The notes below the pieces were generated by a model, which saw nothing but the letters and a program-made list of their open reading frames with translations, was not told the DNA's origin and ran no database searches. From Chamaelirium japonicum (taxonomy: Eukaryota; Streptophyta; Magnoliopsida; Liliales; Melanthiaceae), in assembly GCA_947650365.1 (NCBI GenBank), contig CANTAL010000667.1, positions 1 through 64,000 of the forward strand: a stretch of DNA of 64,000 bases, in the 5' to 3' direction. The translations under genes and the position numbers were made by a program. This document shows, one piece after another, positions 1 through 19,559 of this stretch (positions within the stretch are counted from its first letter, which is position 1; the number at the start of each line of letters is the position of its first letter).

Positions 1-3000
1 CAGCAAATGACATGTCTGATATGGATGTGGAGAGAAGTTGAACAAAATAAGCTTGGTTAATGATGATTCTAGCTCCAGCAATGAGCGGGACAACCAACCC
101 TCCTATCCATCTACCCGTTGGTTAGGTCATTCACTCAAGGGTACCGGGGATGTTGACTCAACGGAATCAGCCTGCGGGTAGGAACCGGATAAAGCTTCGA
201 ATCCTTGAATAGCCATCCAGTCCCTCCGCTAACCAGCCCCCCGTCGGGATAAAAAGACAGGGTGGAAGGTTCCCCAGGAGAGAGATCCGGAGCAGAGGAA
301 AGAGATGGACTGGGCCTGTAGGGAAAAAAACACTTTTTTCAAGGATGGAATTGCATAATCAATCGATTGAGAGGCATCGGACCTCCATTGGTTGCTACGA
401 GGTAGCGTTTGGAAGACACGAACAACCTGGAAAAGAAGCATTTTGACGAGCCTAGCGGAGGAAGACACAGGAACTGGACAAGGAGAGATGGAAGTAGAAA
501 TAGATGCGGAACCCTAGTTTCGCCTGCTTGTTCCCCCGGGGATGGAATGGCATAATCACAAGATGGGAGGGAAAACGCAGGTGCATTAGATGCTTCATTC
601 GTTTCTGTTCGCTCGCCCACAGATGAATTCGGAGATGCGGATCGCCTTCCTTTAGTAAGTCTTAGTCAATGGGAAGGAGATGGGTTGCCAGTAGCTTCTA
701 GGTTCAGGAACGACGAAACGCCCGTTAGCCAAAAAATATGGAAATTCGATTGCTTTGGTTAGCTCGGATCTCATTCAATTCAGCAGTAGGAATAAGAATA
801 GGAGAGCAGTAGAGAATAGAAAGCGTCTTGTCAGAGCATATGTAGCTTCTGATATAGGAGCTGGAGCAGGAACACGAGTAGGAGCTCTTGTTCGTTCGCT
901 TGTTAGCTAGTCTTTCCTCGCAAGCCACCAAGCCTTATCTTCGTCTCTGAACTCAAGCCTTCCCTTCGATCGAGTTCTCAATTTTGTTTTTTATTCATTT
1001 GTCACATATAGGTATAGGCGAATAAAAGATAACGATCTTCGAAGCTGTGCTAATAGTGGTCAAGAATAAGGTAAGAAGAGGTTTTCATCAAAAATACGGG
1101 GAAGTATGCAATTTTCCAATGTTCGACCAATCACTCGTCTAGGGCAATAGAGGGAGAATGCTCTTGATTGACTTTGTCACTATACGAACACAATGTGAAT
1201 TGCCTCAAAGATGGTCAAGCTTTTTACTCGCCTCGCACCGGAAAGCAAGCAGCAACTAAGGGAATAGGGAATAGGGAGCTTCGGGAGGAGCACTTCCACT
1301 ACGGGATAGAGAATAGGTCCTGTTTTTGGGAAGGAACAAGCTTTGAAAGAACTGAAAACAAGAGCATTTGTCCAGGAAAAGTGAGAAAGCCAATAGACCG
1401 GAACCAGCTCCTACACCAAGACCTAATACGACGAGAGCAATGGGAGAGCGAGGGAAATCGAGGATTGGTTAGTACAAGAACATGGCAAGCGTGTCTCAAA
1501 GGTCACTCCTTCGCTTAGGAACATGGCTCGTTCCCAAACCAAAGAATGTATATTGCAGCAAAGAGGACAGATCTTCTTTGATGCCCGAAACATTTGACAT
1601 TCATTCCCGTTCGACGTTCCTTCCGAAGCCCGAACCGTGTTCGCTCTTCCCGTTCCCTATTCGCCTTCTGTTACCCGGCCCGAAAGGAGCCCGACAGAGA
1701 GAGAGACGGTTGCCCGATCGACCTATGAACCCCCCGTTCCTTTACTTCGACTTACAAACAAACAAGAAATATAGCCAACAAAGAGGTAAGAGACGGAAAC
1801 TATTCAATCAGCCGCTGCTCCTTGATACCAACCCGGACCCTACCCGAAACGGAAGGGTCTCTTTAATAAAAAGCACTCTCTCCGCAATGGTAGTATACAG
1901 AGCGTCAATCTTGACCCAAGGTTGCAGAGGATCTCAATAGAACAATAAGGAAGTGCTTATTGTAAAGAGGCTAAAACGGAGTCAAGAACTGTCTTTGGTC
2001 GGTAAACTTTGAAAAAAAAAAAGCAAAGAGAACGGAGGACTCGGAATTAGGAACTTTGAATGGGCAAACTCCATTTCAGCCAAGACTTTCAGGAGCCCTA
2101 AAAGCACAGGAAAAAGAGTGATTTAAGCAATCCACATAGGCAGGGGAGGATACAGACAGAACCTACTCTTTCGATCCCCTTTAAACGGGATCCAGCAGAA
2201 AGAGAAAGGCGCCCTAGGATCAGCTCGACATAGAGGAGACAAGCTACCTGGGACGGGAAGTCTATGCTTCTTGCTTTGGAGGGCAGGACGAGAACCTCTT
2301 TCTTTGACTACCTTTTAGTATTAGTAATAGAGCAACCCGGAGCTTGGGGCACCTTAGCTCGACTTACAGTACAAGGAAAGGGGCTGCTTTAGACTTATTC
2401 ATGAAAGAACACGACCCTGCCTTTGCTTTGTAGTTAAAAACAACAGACTGAGGACGGGGGCTCAGCTCAGTCCAAGATAGGGATAGGAGAACGAACTCAC
2501 CTAACAAGAGCAGCAAGCCAGAGCTGGGACCTATGAGATATCTATTCTATAGAAGCTAATCCGCCTTTTAGGCTCGGCTGGGGGTCCTGGCCTCTTAGAA
2601 ACCTGGCTCGAGAGACCTCAGCTAATTCAGAAGCCCCTCTTTCGGATTGCCTCCGCTACTGATACAGATGTTGGCTACTCACAGACGTTCTCATATCATA
2701 CAGAATCTACTGGAAAGCTAGATGTTGGATGTGCAGATTTAGTTGAATATTAATAAGTAGCAGGGTACCTGTTCTTGAGTAATATCTGCTGTCTCGACTA
2801 TACACACTCTTTCCCATCCAAAAAAATGTGACAATGAAGTCCAAGCTTCGCTAAACGATACCCAAGAGATTCACCCTCTCCTGGAACAAGATCTCTAGGT
2901 TTACCAAATCCTCAACTACCATAAAAAAAAGGAATGATTTGTGAAAGGGAGCGTTAAGTAAGGTCAGGAATCCTAAACAGAAGGAGCGGGTACCGGTCCC

Positions 3001-5863
3001 TCCGTGCCTCATCAGAATAGGCATACAATAATCTGGTAGTAAACAATAGTAAACAAGGGAATGTCTTTTCCACTTCCTAGGTAAGACTAAGTAGGGGCGA
3101 ACGAGCTTCTCATGTCAATACTCCCATACATCATGATCAGTTCGTTCGAAAGGTCGAGCACTTGGAAAATCAATCCTGTCCCTTGTTCTGGCCTTATATA
3201 TTGATTTATATATTTATAAAGCACGGTTTCAGAAATGCTTTAGTTACGCAAATCACCGGAAAGGGGCTTCGCATGATTAGGATCAATCAGAACAGCCTCA
3301 CCTGCCCTGGAAAGCGGATCTGCTGATGGTTAGGTGGTTAGCGAACATCGCCTTTCTCATCTAGGACTTAGACCTGTACACCCGCACCTTCCTCTTACGT
3401 GAAGGTATGTCATGCCCCGCCCTAACTCATATCTTCCTTCCTCTGGGAGATTGGTGCACTTGCAAAGTACTCCTATCCGCTTGTAGAGAGTCTTTCTCCG
3501 ACCTTTGAAGTTTAACACTTTATCAATTGTGAGCTGGAAAGTGAGTCTGAAGCGAGTTGGTACGGTCTAGGGCTTCCGATTCACAGGCTATGAGAAGGCC
3601 TTCCAACTCTTTCATAATCGTTCGAAGAAGTGGCCGAAGAAGGACCGGCTGGAGAGTCAGTCGTACTAAAGTCTGTTGGTAGGTAGGGTCAAGTTGTTGA
3701 GGTCTCTCGAGCCTCTATAGTCAATAAAGCATAGAAAAAGTGCGCTCTATAGCTAGCTCCAATTGAAGAGGTTGAGGAGAAGAGCTAGTTCCCTGGGTCA
3801 CTACGTCAGCCTCGGGCTAGTGCTTGATTGAAACTAGCCCTGAACCAGGGCGGCCTTTATATAAGGAATAGCACGCAAAAGCCGGTTGGGTCGGAAGAGC
3901 AAGCTTCTTCTTTTAAATTTAAAGAAGCAGGCTTCAAGTCTTGTTGTCTTTCTTTCGGTATCCTTCTATACTCATAAGTAAACCTACATACGAATCCCAT
4001 TTCCTTGAAAGGACCTCTACCCGACTTTCTTTGTTTTGAGTAAGGAAATTTCTTTCCGATTCTGTTAGTGATTAGTGATCCCGAATCGAGCCTGATGCCT
4101 AGCCGGGATTATTGCGTTGGATTGATCAGCGGACTTTTTAGTAGTAAACTCTTTTTACGGACGGAGTGCCTATTTCACATGGAAACGTGACCCGCTGTGC
4201 CGGTCGAGGCTCAAAACTGAGCGTTGTAGTCCACGGACTTTGACTCCGGGGAAGCTCATTCAGTTATGGAATGCGTTAAGGGCTCTTAAGGAGGAGAGAT
4301 AGGGGCTAAACCCACCATCCCTAGCTGGAAAGTCTCATTGAGTTCCCAGCTCGGCCTACGCTACGATCGTTAGAACTCCCTCCAATCGGTTCAAAGCCGC
4401 GGATCAAGGTTGTTGTGCTTTCTCTTTGTCCAGAAGACTAAGTAGTTGACGAGGTCTCATTTCCTTACTACTAAAAAAAAGGCAACAAGCCTTGTTTGTT
4501 GCCAGTCTCGCATAGCGAAGAAGGGACTTCTCTCTATGAATTTGAGGGCTGGTAAAGAGTCTTCCTTTAAAAGAGGATCTAGCCCTGGCAATTAAGCCAG
4601 CGTTCTCACCAGCCAAATTGGGAGTGAAATTCCCAGATGTAGCGAACCTGAACATTGCTGATGCCACGTTATTGTATCCTTCTTCCCCACCCGAACCACC
4701 CCTCTTTGGGCGAGGAGATCACTTAGCAAACTAAGAGTTAGGGAAGGAGACCAATCCCCTCACCGAGGGCGAGGAGCAACCTAGTCCTAGTCAGGGAAGA
4801 GAAAGCCCTACTTACTCTCTTACGCAATTAGTATTAGTATTAGTATTAGTATTAGTATTAGTAAAGGGGTTCGTTCCCTTGGAGGCGGCTAGTTGTGACT
4901 AGCTAGTACGGTAAACCCGGGTACATGGCTTTTATAAAGCGCTTAGGTTTTTCAGGCTTATATCCCGTTTCTACCACTGTCCATGTTGTCTGAACCCCGC
5001 GTTGAGCTATTACCCTTTAATCAGTTCTTATTAGGGACAACTTGAGTAAACCAATTTCACACTTGATTTCGTGACCGTTAGCATCTCCTAACGGCTGGCC
5101 GGGTATTCTGGCTATTTGATCGGTCTAAGCACCTTAGTTCACCCAGGTCCTCCCGGATTGGTGACCTGTTTGCCCTTCTCTCATACACAACCAGGCGTCT
5201 CTTGTACGCTGCTGGGTGTAGAACTACTCAGCAAGGCTGGTGTTGCCAAGCAGCAGGCATCAGGATCCCGACCTCAACAGATTTGTGCAGTCTTTCTATA
5301 ATTGGGGAATGATCCGCTATGTTCATCCAATCCCTCAACAGCATCCGGTTAATGAACTCAAGTTGAATAGCTCATGGCATCATACGGTATTTCCTGGTAT
5401 TCTCCCTCCCTTTCATAAATTTCTCAGCGGTGCCAGAGGGCTGGATTTCACCTTTCGGTGCGTCTCTTTGAGCTGTTAAGTCTAAGTTCAATAGCTCATA
5501 GACTTTTTTTTGCTTTTCATTTTATAGGGCGCCAAGTGATTAGCTTGGAAGGCTCTAGTTGCTGTCGAGCCTGTCAAACCATAGGCGCCTGACCGCCCCC
5601 CTTTCTTTTTTAAAGACGAAAGAACGGGACGGGGGGATGAAAGACAAAGAAAGGGATCAGGGGGCTTTATGATCGGAGAAAAGGAAGGGGCGTGGTTGAT
5701 GTGTCACTGGGTCGGTGGGGAACCCGTAGGAAGGGGGGACGACCCGCCGAATTCACATCAGAAATCGCCAACATGAACACAAACGAAATCGTCGAATTTC
5801 GTATAGAAACAAAACGAACCACTTCTATTCTCGGAGCTGAGGTATATGAAGAATTGCTTTTTG
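1..5863. other. Long stretch without a recognised gene
   Basis: No conserved mitochondrial protein, rRNA or tRNA could be recognised on either strand. The open frames are short (under 155 codons) and resemble no family I know. Around 4160-4330 and 5100-5480 the sequence has a coding-like look, but no motif could be named. The only clear structure is a hexamer microsatellite near 4.83 kb. Intergenic DNA of this kind is normal for plant mitochondria. Confidence 0.6.
4827..4862. repeat. Hexamer microsatellite (ATTAGT)x6
   Basis: Six perfect tandem copies of ATTAGT (36 bases) are read directly. The array lies in gene-free sequence and has no visible coding role. Confidence 0.95.
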
Positions 5864-5935
5864 GTCCCTTTCGTCCAGTGGTTAGGACATCGTCTTTTCA
5901 TGTCGAAGACACGGGTTCGATTCCCGTAAGGGATA
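5864..5935 (+). tRNA. trnE: tRNA-Glu (anticodon UUC)
   Basis: A 72-base gene folds as a standard cloverleaf. The acceptor is GTCCCTT against AAGGGAT with one G-T pair at the end and discriminator A. The D stem is GTCC/GGAC. The anticodon loop is TTTTCAT, giving UUC. The T arm is ACGGG-TTCGATT-CCCGT. The anticodon stem TCGTC/GTCGA has one T-T mismatch. No CCA is encoded, as usual for plant organelle tRNAs. The sequence matches what I remember as the native plant mitochondrial trnE. It decodes GAA and GAG in mitochondrial translation and stands alone about 1.6 kb upstream of nad7. Confidence 0.93.
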
Positions 5936-7568
5936 GGTACTTCTTCCCGGCCGGCGGTATCATTGCTTAGTGATCGCTCGCTATCTGGCTTGAAAAGGTG
6001 GTCCGGAAGCTTCCTCTCTCCCAGCAAGCAAGACGAGATGAGATCACCACTTCTCAGTAATGGACTTCAAAGAATTCTTCCTTAGCCTGCAATGTCCTTC
6101 CTATCATAGATTCTCGAACCTCCAATTTCAATGCATGCGTTCTTTCTCTCCTCCCCTCAGCCACACATCTCTTTCACCCCATTCTTTTTCTTTTTTTTTT
6201 TTTTCTATGTAACCGTCTCCTCAATGAGCGTAGATTGATGGAGATGGCTTTTGTACCGGTCAATCTTTATATCCTATTCTTCTGGCATAGTTTTGTTGGA
6301 TCAAAGATCGGCAGGTGATCCGTCCTTTCTCCTCTGCCGTGGTTCATGCATTCTTCCTTCACTTACGTCGAATCGACGTTCCAAGGCCGCCAAGAGCGGA
6401 AGGTTCCTCAGTTCTTTTTCATTTCTTATATAATTTGCATTTCGTTATTCCTTATTTATCTTTATGTGGTCGAAGCACCAGGTGGTAATAAATTGAGTGT
6501 ATCGTTCGCAGCCTTCATTCCTGCCTGCTCGCTTCCACACACGCCTTGCATTCTGCACGGTTGCCCTTCCATCTCCCCTTATTTAATGGCGGAGGGCGAA
6601 CCCTGCTCCCGCTTAGATAGAACAGGAGCCCTGCCAGAACTAGAACAGTTAAGATATAGGGGGGCGCCAATTTGTTTGCTCGCTTATACAAGACAGACCT
6701 TGACTGCCGCAAATAAAGTCTTATACGCCGCCGCCCTGCCCTGCCCTATATCTTAGTAATAGGGAGCACCCTGCTTGTGGTCGTCCATAGGAAGGAAGAG
6801 AGGGGTCAGCGAGCAGGTGTTCCCCATCTTTACCAAAGGCAAACAGCCCCCATGTTATTCAGCGTGGGGAGCCTGCATGACAAGAGCAGGCAGCAGGCAT
6901 GGTGCATGGGACCAACACTTCTTTTTCTCGCCACGCCAGCCACTTCATTCAATCAATCATATGTTCTATTCCGGGACTACTACTTTCATTTCATTCATTT
7001 TTTCTTTCGTTTTCAATTGGAGACTTTCTTCAAAGGCCTACACTGCTTACTTATCTAACGTATACGCTTCGCTACGCTTACTAACTTTCTTTCAAGACAA
7101 AGAGGATAGCGCGCTTCTTACACCACTTCTAAGATAAAGAGACCACTCTTCTACTTCTACTTTGAAAGCGCTACAGCTAACCGGTTGCTTGGTACCAAGT
7201 GGTTGGTTGGCAAAGAATAAGAAGCAAAACAAAAAGCAACTAAGCTTTAGATTTGCTTTAGCTGCCTTTTCAACACAGAGCCGGGAATAACGGCCGGCAT
7301 AGAAGTCTCTTGCACGCAGGGAGATGCTGCTGCTGCTGGATGTCATGGTTCCGGGGCTCCATGATCCTTCTATCTGGAACAATCGAGGGCACTGACTGAC
7401 TACATCAATCATCGCTCAGTGAGCTATTCATTGCCGCCAATAGCGCTTCGCTTGCATGCAAGGCGGCAGCGCCAGGTAGACGCGCGCGGGCGAAGGAGAT
7501 GCATTTTGAGTACTGGACAAGCTCTAGGGGAATAATCTCTTTCTTCTTTCTTTCTGCCTTTCTTTCCC
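5936..7568. other. Gene-free sequence between trnE and nad7
   Basis: No conserved gene is visible here. A T-rich tract lies near 6190-6205. Open frames up to 136 codons at 6346-6756 and 120 codons at 6775-7137 match no family I recognise and overlap frames on the other strand. The last part must hold the nad7 leader and probably its promoter, but no clear plant mitochondrial promoter motif was seen. Confidence 0.5.
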
Positions 7569-14215
<6,647 letters not shown>

Positions 14216-14381
14216 GACTACGTCTTGCTCGATCAGGACCCTAGCTTTATTGCGAGCCAAAACCGGAGCTCGGCAAAACACCCTGAAAGAATCACTAAGG
14301 AAAGACCGCATTTAGAGGCTCATTTACTCCGCAATTTAGACAGAAATGGAATTGTGATGCTGGGATCTTGGGTAGAAAGAG

Positions 14382-15258
14382 TCTAATACATTATAATCTA
14401 TCCTACCATATCAGACAGCGCCTTAGAGAAAGAAAACATCTAGAGCTAGGGCGACGGCGGGCACAGATGGAGGATGGGCGCATAGGTAATAGAAAAAAGA
14501 AACAATGAAGGGGGAAGCTATAAAGCGCTAAAATAAAGTAAGATGGGCCATAAGACGAAAGTGCTTGACATAGCTCAGTTGAAGAAGGAAGGATTGAACC
14601 ATGGAGGGCCCCGGTCCCTTCACTCAGCGGAAAAGCGCGGTACCGACTGAAAGAACCAACGAGACTGCAACTTCGTGACCTCGATCAGGAGGCCCCGAAA
14701 CGAGATATGCAGGGAGTGAGTCAAGGAACAACAAAGGAAGTGATGCTCCTCCTGCTCCCGGACCACACTTCCCAGCCCGGGCGGCACTCCCCGCCCTTAT
14801 TAGTAGTAGGCTTTAGGAAGTCAAGCCAGGGCGCGGAGCCCGCTATGCTCAGTCAAGTAACGAAGAAAAGCAAAATGGAATGAATGTCAGAAGCGACTGA
14901 TGAGTGAGAGCGCTACGAAGAGCAAATGCTTTCTAAACACTTTTCACTAATTTCTTATAATAGAAAGATGTGGTAAAGCGCTCTGAGAGTAAGGTACTGG
15001 CATTGAGGAACAGTGGACCCAATGAGCACGCAATAACGGTCCTGCGGGGCCTGCGAGGCCGGTCAACCCATCTGCTAAGAAACATTACCTGCTTGAGGAT
15101 ATCACTACGTACGCTTTTCTAAGGTCTATAAAAAAGCAAATGAAAAAGGCCTGCCTTTCAGTACGTGAAATTCGACACAGGAACTTCCATAACGTTGGCG
15201 TGATTCGGTTTTCCCTTATCAGAGAGGCCAGTGGACTGACTTTTTTACAGGGTCTGAC
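14382..15258 (+). repeat. 0.88 kb inverted repeat, arm 1
   Basis: This ~877-base stretch is nearly identical to the reverse complement of 61239-62116, with only a few small indels seen, one near 14800-14815. Both ends of the match break sharply: TCTAATACATTATAATC on the outer side and AGGGTCTGAC on the inner side. It contains no recognised gene. Repeats of this size in plant mitochondria can recombine. Confidence 0.95.
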
Positions 15259-16082
15259 TGAAGTATGGTGGATCAATAATAGGCCTTTCTGAAGGCATAG
15301 AAACTACATCTGAGGAAGATGCGGATATACAGATACGGAAGAGGAGCTCTACCCGGCGGGGTTGGCGTTCATCCCGTAGTTGGAGCGAATCACCTTCATT
15401 AGCTTAGTTCGAAATCCCCTTCTATTGGTCTGAGGGTGCGCCACATGGGAGGCCTTACCGCTTGGTCGGTCCACAATTCTTTTATGTAAATGTATCTGTT
15501 GTCACGGAGCCAGCGAAGGACATTAACATCCCAAAAAACGTACTTTTTTGAAAGCGTAGAAACGCAATCCGCAATCAATGAAAAAACTTACTTTTTTTTG
15601 TAAGACCAAATGCTATCTCAAAAGAATACATAATATTGCAAAGCAAACATGGAAAGCACAATCAGTATCAGTACGAGTGGGGGGCCGGAAAGACGAAGAA
15701 GAGCTCTTTTAATCCAGCTGGTCAACAGCTGGCTTTTCCGTCGTGCATCCATCTGTATGGGTCTCTAGCAATTGGTGCTCCCGTTCGCACTCATCAGATC
15801 TTGTCTCCTCCCTTGGCCCTCTTCAATCGGGTGATTACGGCCTGAAGGATCGAAAAATGTTGCTTTTGAGCCTAGGATTTCGATATCGACTTTCATTCAC
15901 TCCCCACTTGAAAGTCATTTTTAGGTAAAGCATCTCTAGCAGACGCAATCAGTTAATCTGATTAGTCGCTCGGAGAAAGGTAGCGAAGTACGAGTGCTCA
16001 ATTCTGATTCGATATCTGGGCTTTCTTCTGTTGGAGTGAATCCCGAATCCCTTGCTTGTTCGTTAGCGCTTTAGTTTGATTG
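15259..16082. other. Gene-free sequence
   Basis: No recognised gene. Open frames are at most 69 codons, with no family resemblance. Confidence 0.55.
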
Positions 16083-16430
16083 CTGCAGCCAACCGTACGT
16101 TTGCCTCTTGGTAACGTGATCAGTTCCCAAGTGTCGTTCTTCTTTAGAGCCTCCATTTCTTCTATCATAGCTTTCTTCCACTGAGGATGATTGAGGGCTT
16201 ATTTCAAATTGGGAGGGTATCTTGGTGGAATAAATCGCTGAAACGAAAGCTTTAAGAGAAGGAATTATTATCGCTTAGCGCTTGTGCTAAGGAAGCTTGA
16301 TAGGACACAAAGTTATTAATAGGGCGAGAAGTACAATATCTCTTTTCTTTCCTCAAGGCAATAGGTAAATACAGATCAGAAACAACAGAAGGAGGAAGAG
16401 AGGAAGTACCTGGATCCAAGGAGGAGTCTT
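16083..16430 (-). mobile_element. Ty1/copia polyprotein fragment
   Basis: On the minus strand the text reads like the start of a copia reverse transcriptase. HPQWKKAMIEEMEALKKNDT is followed by WELITLPRGKRTVGCS, the usual W-x-x-AM-x-EE...LP-x-GK...VGC pattern. The preceding text (LPIALRKEKRYCTSRPINNF) also fits the linker upstream of copia RT. It is a short broken fossil of a nuclear retrotransposon, with no terminal repeats seen, and lies just downstream of the RNA polymerase relic on the same strand. Confidence 0.85.
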
Positions 16431-16482
16431 GGTGATGGATTGTTGATTTGACAAATTTTCTTCCTCTTCTTCACATACGTCT

Positions 16483-18916
16483 TTAATTCCGTGGTTTGCT
16501 GACCAAGCTGCTCACTACATGGTTCTCTACGTAATTTACATTACCGCATAAAGCACGAGCATAGCCCTCGTAAGCGGAAAGTGTTACCGAGATCCGTCTT
16601 TCCCAAGTTGCCCTCTCTTTCTTGCTGCACTTTGGTATTAATAGATATAAAGGTTCTTTAAGGTGTTCTATTGAAATAGGATCTCTTGCAGAGTGAATGA
16701 AACTTATGACTTTATTATATTGATCACAACCTACTCCTGTATATTCGACCCCCTCTCCGAGATCCATGAAATCTGGGAATTGAATGATAAAGAGGTTAAT
16801 ATGGATTAGCCTGTTTATGATTTCAAGTGGAGAACTGAGTTTCCTAAAGGCACTGCTATAGATATCGGGGAGCTTTCTGGCATAATTCGCTGATGTAATA
16901 AAGTTGTCGTGGACTGTGTAGACAGGCGCACCGAGGATATTAGTTTCCTTAACCACACTCATAGCAAGAAAAGCATCCTTTTGATGGATAAAGTTGACGA
17001 AGGTAGAAACTTCAGTCTTCCTACGATCCCGAGTTTCCGTGGGTATTCTTAGAGTCAACTGACGTCTCTTCTTGTGTAAACGATCATAGAGCCATAAATT
17101 CACGGGTTTTGTAAGCATATAGTCCTGCACTGTTGTAAAGAATGGGATGCTATAATAGACTGGTCTTTTCAAGGCTGATGAGAACCAGCCTATATTTCTG
17201 ATCAATTTCATCAGATTTGCCATGTTAGGATATTTCTCGTTAAAGAACTTATTGCAGAGGGAGGCTACTGTTTTGCTTTCCTCACGGTTTAGTAAGGAAG
17301 AGAAAGCTTCACGAATATCTGCCGCAATGGCAATATCAGTCTTACCATAGATAAGAGGCATAAAGATAGATTTGACTAGCTTACGCGTGAAGGTTTGGCG
17401 ATCGCAAACTATCTCTAAGAGAGTAGGATCCAAGTTCGTTTGAAAGAACAGCAATAACTCTTCTAGCAAGAAGGAGTAAATATCATGGATCTTACCGTCG
17501 GTAGGGATTCAATTCGTTTTGATAGCCAAGTCAACATCCAACAATAAGTAACTCATTATCTGATATGCACTAGCGGAGGCATCTTGGGTTACTGGTATGG
17601 TACTAAGATCCTTATCCTCAAATTCGAGGGATATCACATTCGCTATGAACTGAAATGGATTTTGAGCTTTATGAGCAAACTGGATGAGACTCTCATTCGA
17701 AGTATTGAACTCGCTTCTATTTTCATTATACCATTGTTTGGAGTCCTCGATAGAAACGAAGGACTTGTAATGGAAGGAGGTCAAGACCTCGCGGCTCTCA
17801 AGGTTCAAATCTTCATTCCTTTCTTTTGAGCGACCTGAAAAGACTAGAAGGCTTCTAGCTAGATCACACTCATGGAAGTGTAAGATTCCAGCGCGGTAGA
17901 TCCGACCGCGGAAGTAAATGAAGGCCGGAAGATAGAATTCATAGGAATCGTAGGCAGAGGCAAGGGTTAGGATTAAGGACTCATAACGAGCACGCTGGAT
18001 ACGCTTTATTAAGGTCTGAAACAAGGAGGGGAAGCTAGACACTTTTTTTAGAGCATTATCTTGCATGTAACACTTTCTAAGTATGTCTCTAGCTTCTTTT
18101 AGATTCAAAGAAGCAAGGAAGCTAGGCATGAGAAGACCCAATTCCACTAAGTGATCCCTATTATCCTCAATGAAGGCCCTAGCTTCACTGTTGATCTCAA
18201 AGGCCTGAGACTGGAGCTCGTTCATGACTTCGCACATTTCCAAATAATCCCTTGATATAAAAATGGCTTAAGTTATGGGAAGTTAAGAAACTGAAGCGAT
18301 GGTAAAAATCGATAGGGAAATTTAATAAGTAACCACCAGTCAGATCGGTTGTACTCGAAGGATTCTCTACTTTGCTATGCCAAGGAAGTGGTTTGCATAC
18401 CATAGGTAGGCTATGTTTCATTGGGAGTAGTGATAGATCAAAGTTGCAGATTACATAGATATTCTTTCGGAAGAAATACTTATCTTTGATCTTTTTAGCG
18501 GGTAAGTCATTAGAGCTCAACTCATTAGTTAGAGAGACCAACCCCCTTTGCAATAGAAATTCGACCAAGTGGGTACCTATTGCACAAATTTTAGTTGCCT
18601 TCCTTTTAGAGGACTTCACTTTGCTAATAGGGCCCTTAGATTCCTCTTCTAAAATAATATCCTCAGTATTATGAGTGGGCTTACTCTTTATTTTTTTCAA
18701 CAGACCAGCTTGTGCCCGGACAAATAGGTCTAAACGTTCTACCAGGGTAGATGCACGGACAGCTGAGAAATCCTGCAGTGCGGTAAAAACAGTACTGAGT
18801 ACATTCACAATGATAGCCTCCACAGTATACTGATCCATATAATGAAGCAAATTCAATTCATCCTGGGAAAGAGAACAGCTCCTCAGATAGTCCTTAGCTG
18901 ATGGCTTATCTTTCAA
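16483..18916 (-). pseudogene. Phage-type RNA polymerase of mitochondrial linear-plasmid kind, broken
   Basis: Minus-strand text across about 2.4 kb resembles the single-subunit T7-like RNA polymerases carried by plant and fungal mitochondrial linear plasmids. In order from the N side are the KHSLPMVCKPLPW box, PAFIYFRGRIYRAG (the F-RGR-Y motif), TQDASASAYQIMSYLL (palm motif A with the catalytic Asp), DRQTFTRKLVKSIFMPLIYG (the R...K...YG helix) and VHDNFITSANYA (motif C, HD). The frame is interrupted, so it is best read as a plasmid relic integrated in the chromosome. In intact plasmids this enzyme transcribes the plasmid. The block is richer in A and T than its surroundings, consistent with transfer. 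No plasmid DNA polymerase was seen. Confidence 0.88.
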
Positions 18917-19022
18917 TATTAATCTCCTTATTAAGTGAGGAGCAGCACGATAAACACTTTTATCATTATATGTATATGGAAAAGTAAGCTCCTCTATCTT
19001 TTATTGATTCGCCTTCAATATA

Positions 19023-19319
19023 TCATCTAACTTCTTCCAAAATATCTTTTATATCTCTTTCTTTAGAATAACATTGATAATGATTTTGAATCATAAGACT
19101 ATAATGTATATTACTAAGACTATCTTTCTTGTTTATCATTGAGATGAGATTATTATGATTTTTACTTAGAAAAACGTTCTGCGACTTCATGATTATAAAG
19201 AGAATTTCGTTTTTTAGCTCACAACGCCTTACCGAGGAACTCATTAGTTCCTCACTACCCAACCTCCTGTTGTGACAAGAGAAGAAATTCATGACGGAGG
19301 GTAGTAATAATGCCATCAT
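19023..19319 (-). CDS. Hypothetical AT-rich reading frame upstream of the RNA polymerase relic
   Basis: A 98-codon frame on the same strand as the polymerase relic, starting MMALLLPSVMNFFSCHNRRL, is rich in Lys, Asn and Ile. I do not recognise it. Its composition and position suggest it belongs to the same integrated plasmid block, either as a small plasmid gene or as the decayed N-terminal part of the polymerase region. Expression is unproven. Confidence 0.35.
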   Translation of the reverse strand: MMALLLPSVMNFFSCHNRRLGSEELMSSSVRRCELKNEILFIIMKSQNVFLSKNHNNLISMINKKDSLSNIHYSLMIQNHYQCYSKERDIKDILEEVR

Positions 19320-19470
19320 TTACTCAAAGAGTAAACCCCACTAGAAACTTCTTTATCCTAGGGGCCCTCACGTCGCGGGTAGTGTCTGGCTGGTTCCAAT
19401 TTTATGTGAGCAATTCCCTTATATCATATACTTTTTCACACTAGTATAGTATATAAGTGAATCACGCCTA

Positions 19471-19502
19471 AATAGTATTCCCTTATCTAAGTGAATACTA
19501 TT
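19471..19502. promoter_or_regulatory. Perfect 10-bp hairpin in AT-rich flank
   Basis: AATAGTATTC and its exact reverse complement GAATACTATT are separated by 12 bases. They lie upstream of the minus-strand plasmid-like reading frames, in a tract with two ATATACTTTTT words. It could be a transcription signal or an end structure of the integrated plasmid. The function is inferred only. Confidence 0.45.
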
Positions 19503-19559
19503 TCCCCTAAAGAGTCTTCCCTGATGTTATATACTTTTTTTGCCGGGAGCAAAGGAAAG

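Noticed and set aside
5100-5480. Coding-like text near 5.1-5.5 kb (for example ILPPFHKFLSGARGLDF)
   Set aside because: Considered as a mitovirus or unknown gene relic, but no diagnostic motif was found, so it was left unassigned.
6346-7137. Open frames of 120-136 codons upstream of nad7
   Set aside because: They overlap each other in different frames, have no family motif and are of a size expected by chance in this GC-balanced DNA.
14382-14700. tRNA-like words inside the inverted repeat (CATAGCTCAGTTGAAG, GGATTGAACC)
   Set aside because: No cloverleaf can be drawn around them; the acceptor and anticodon stems are missing.
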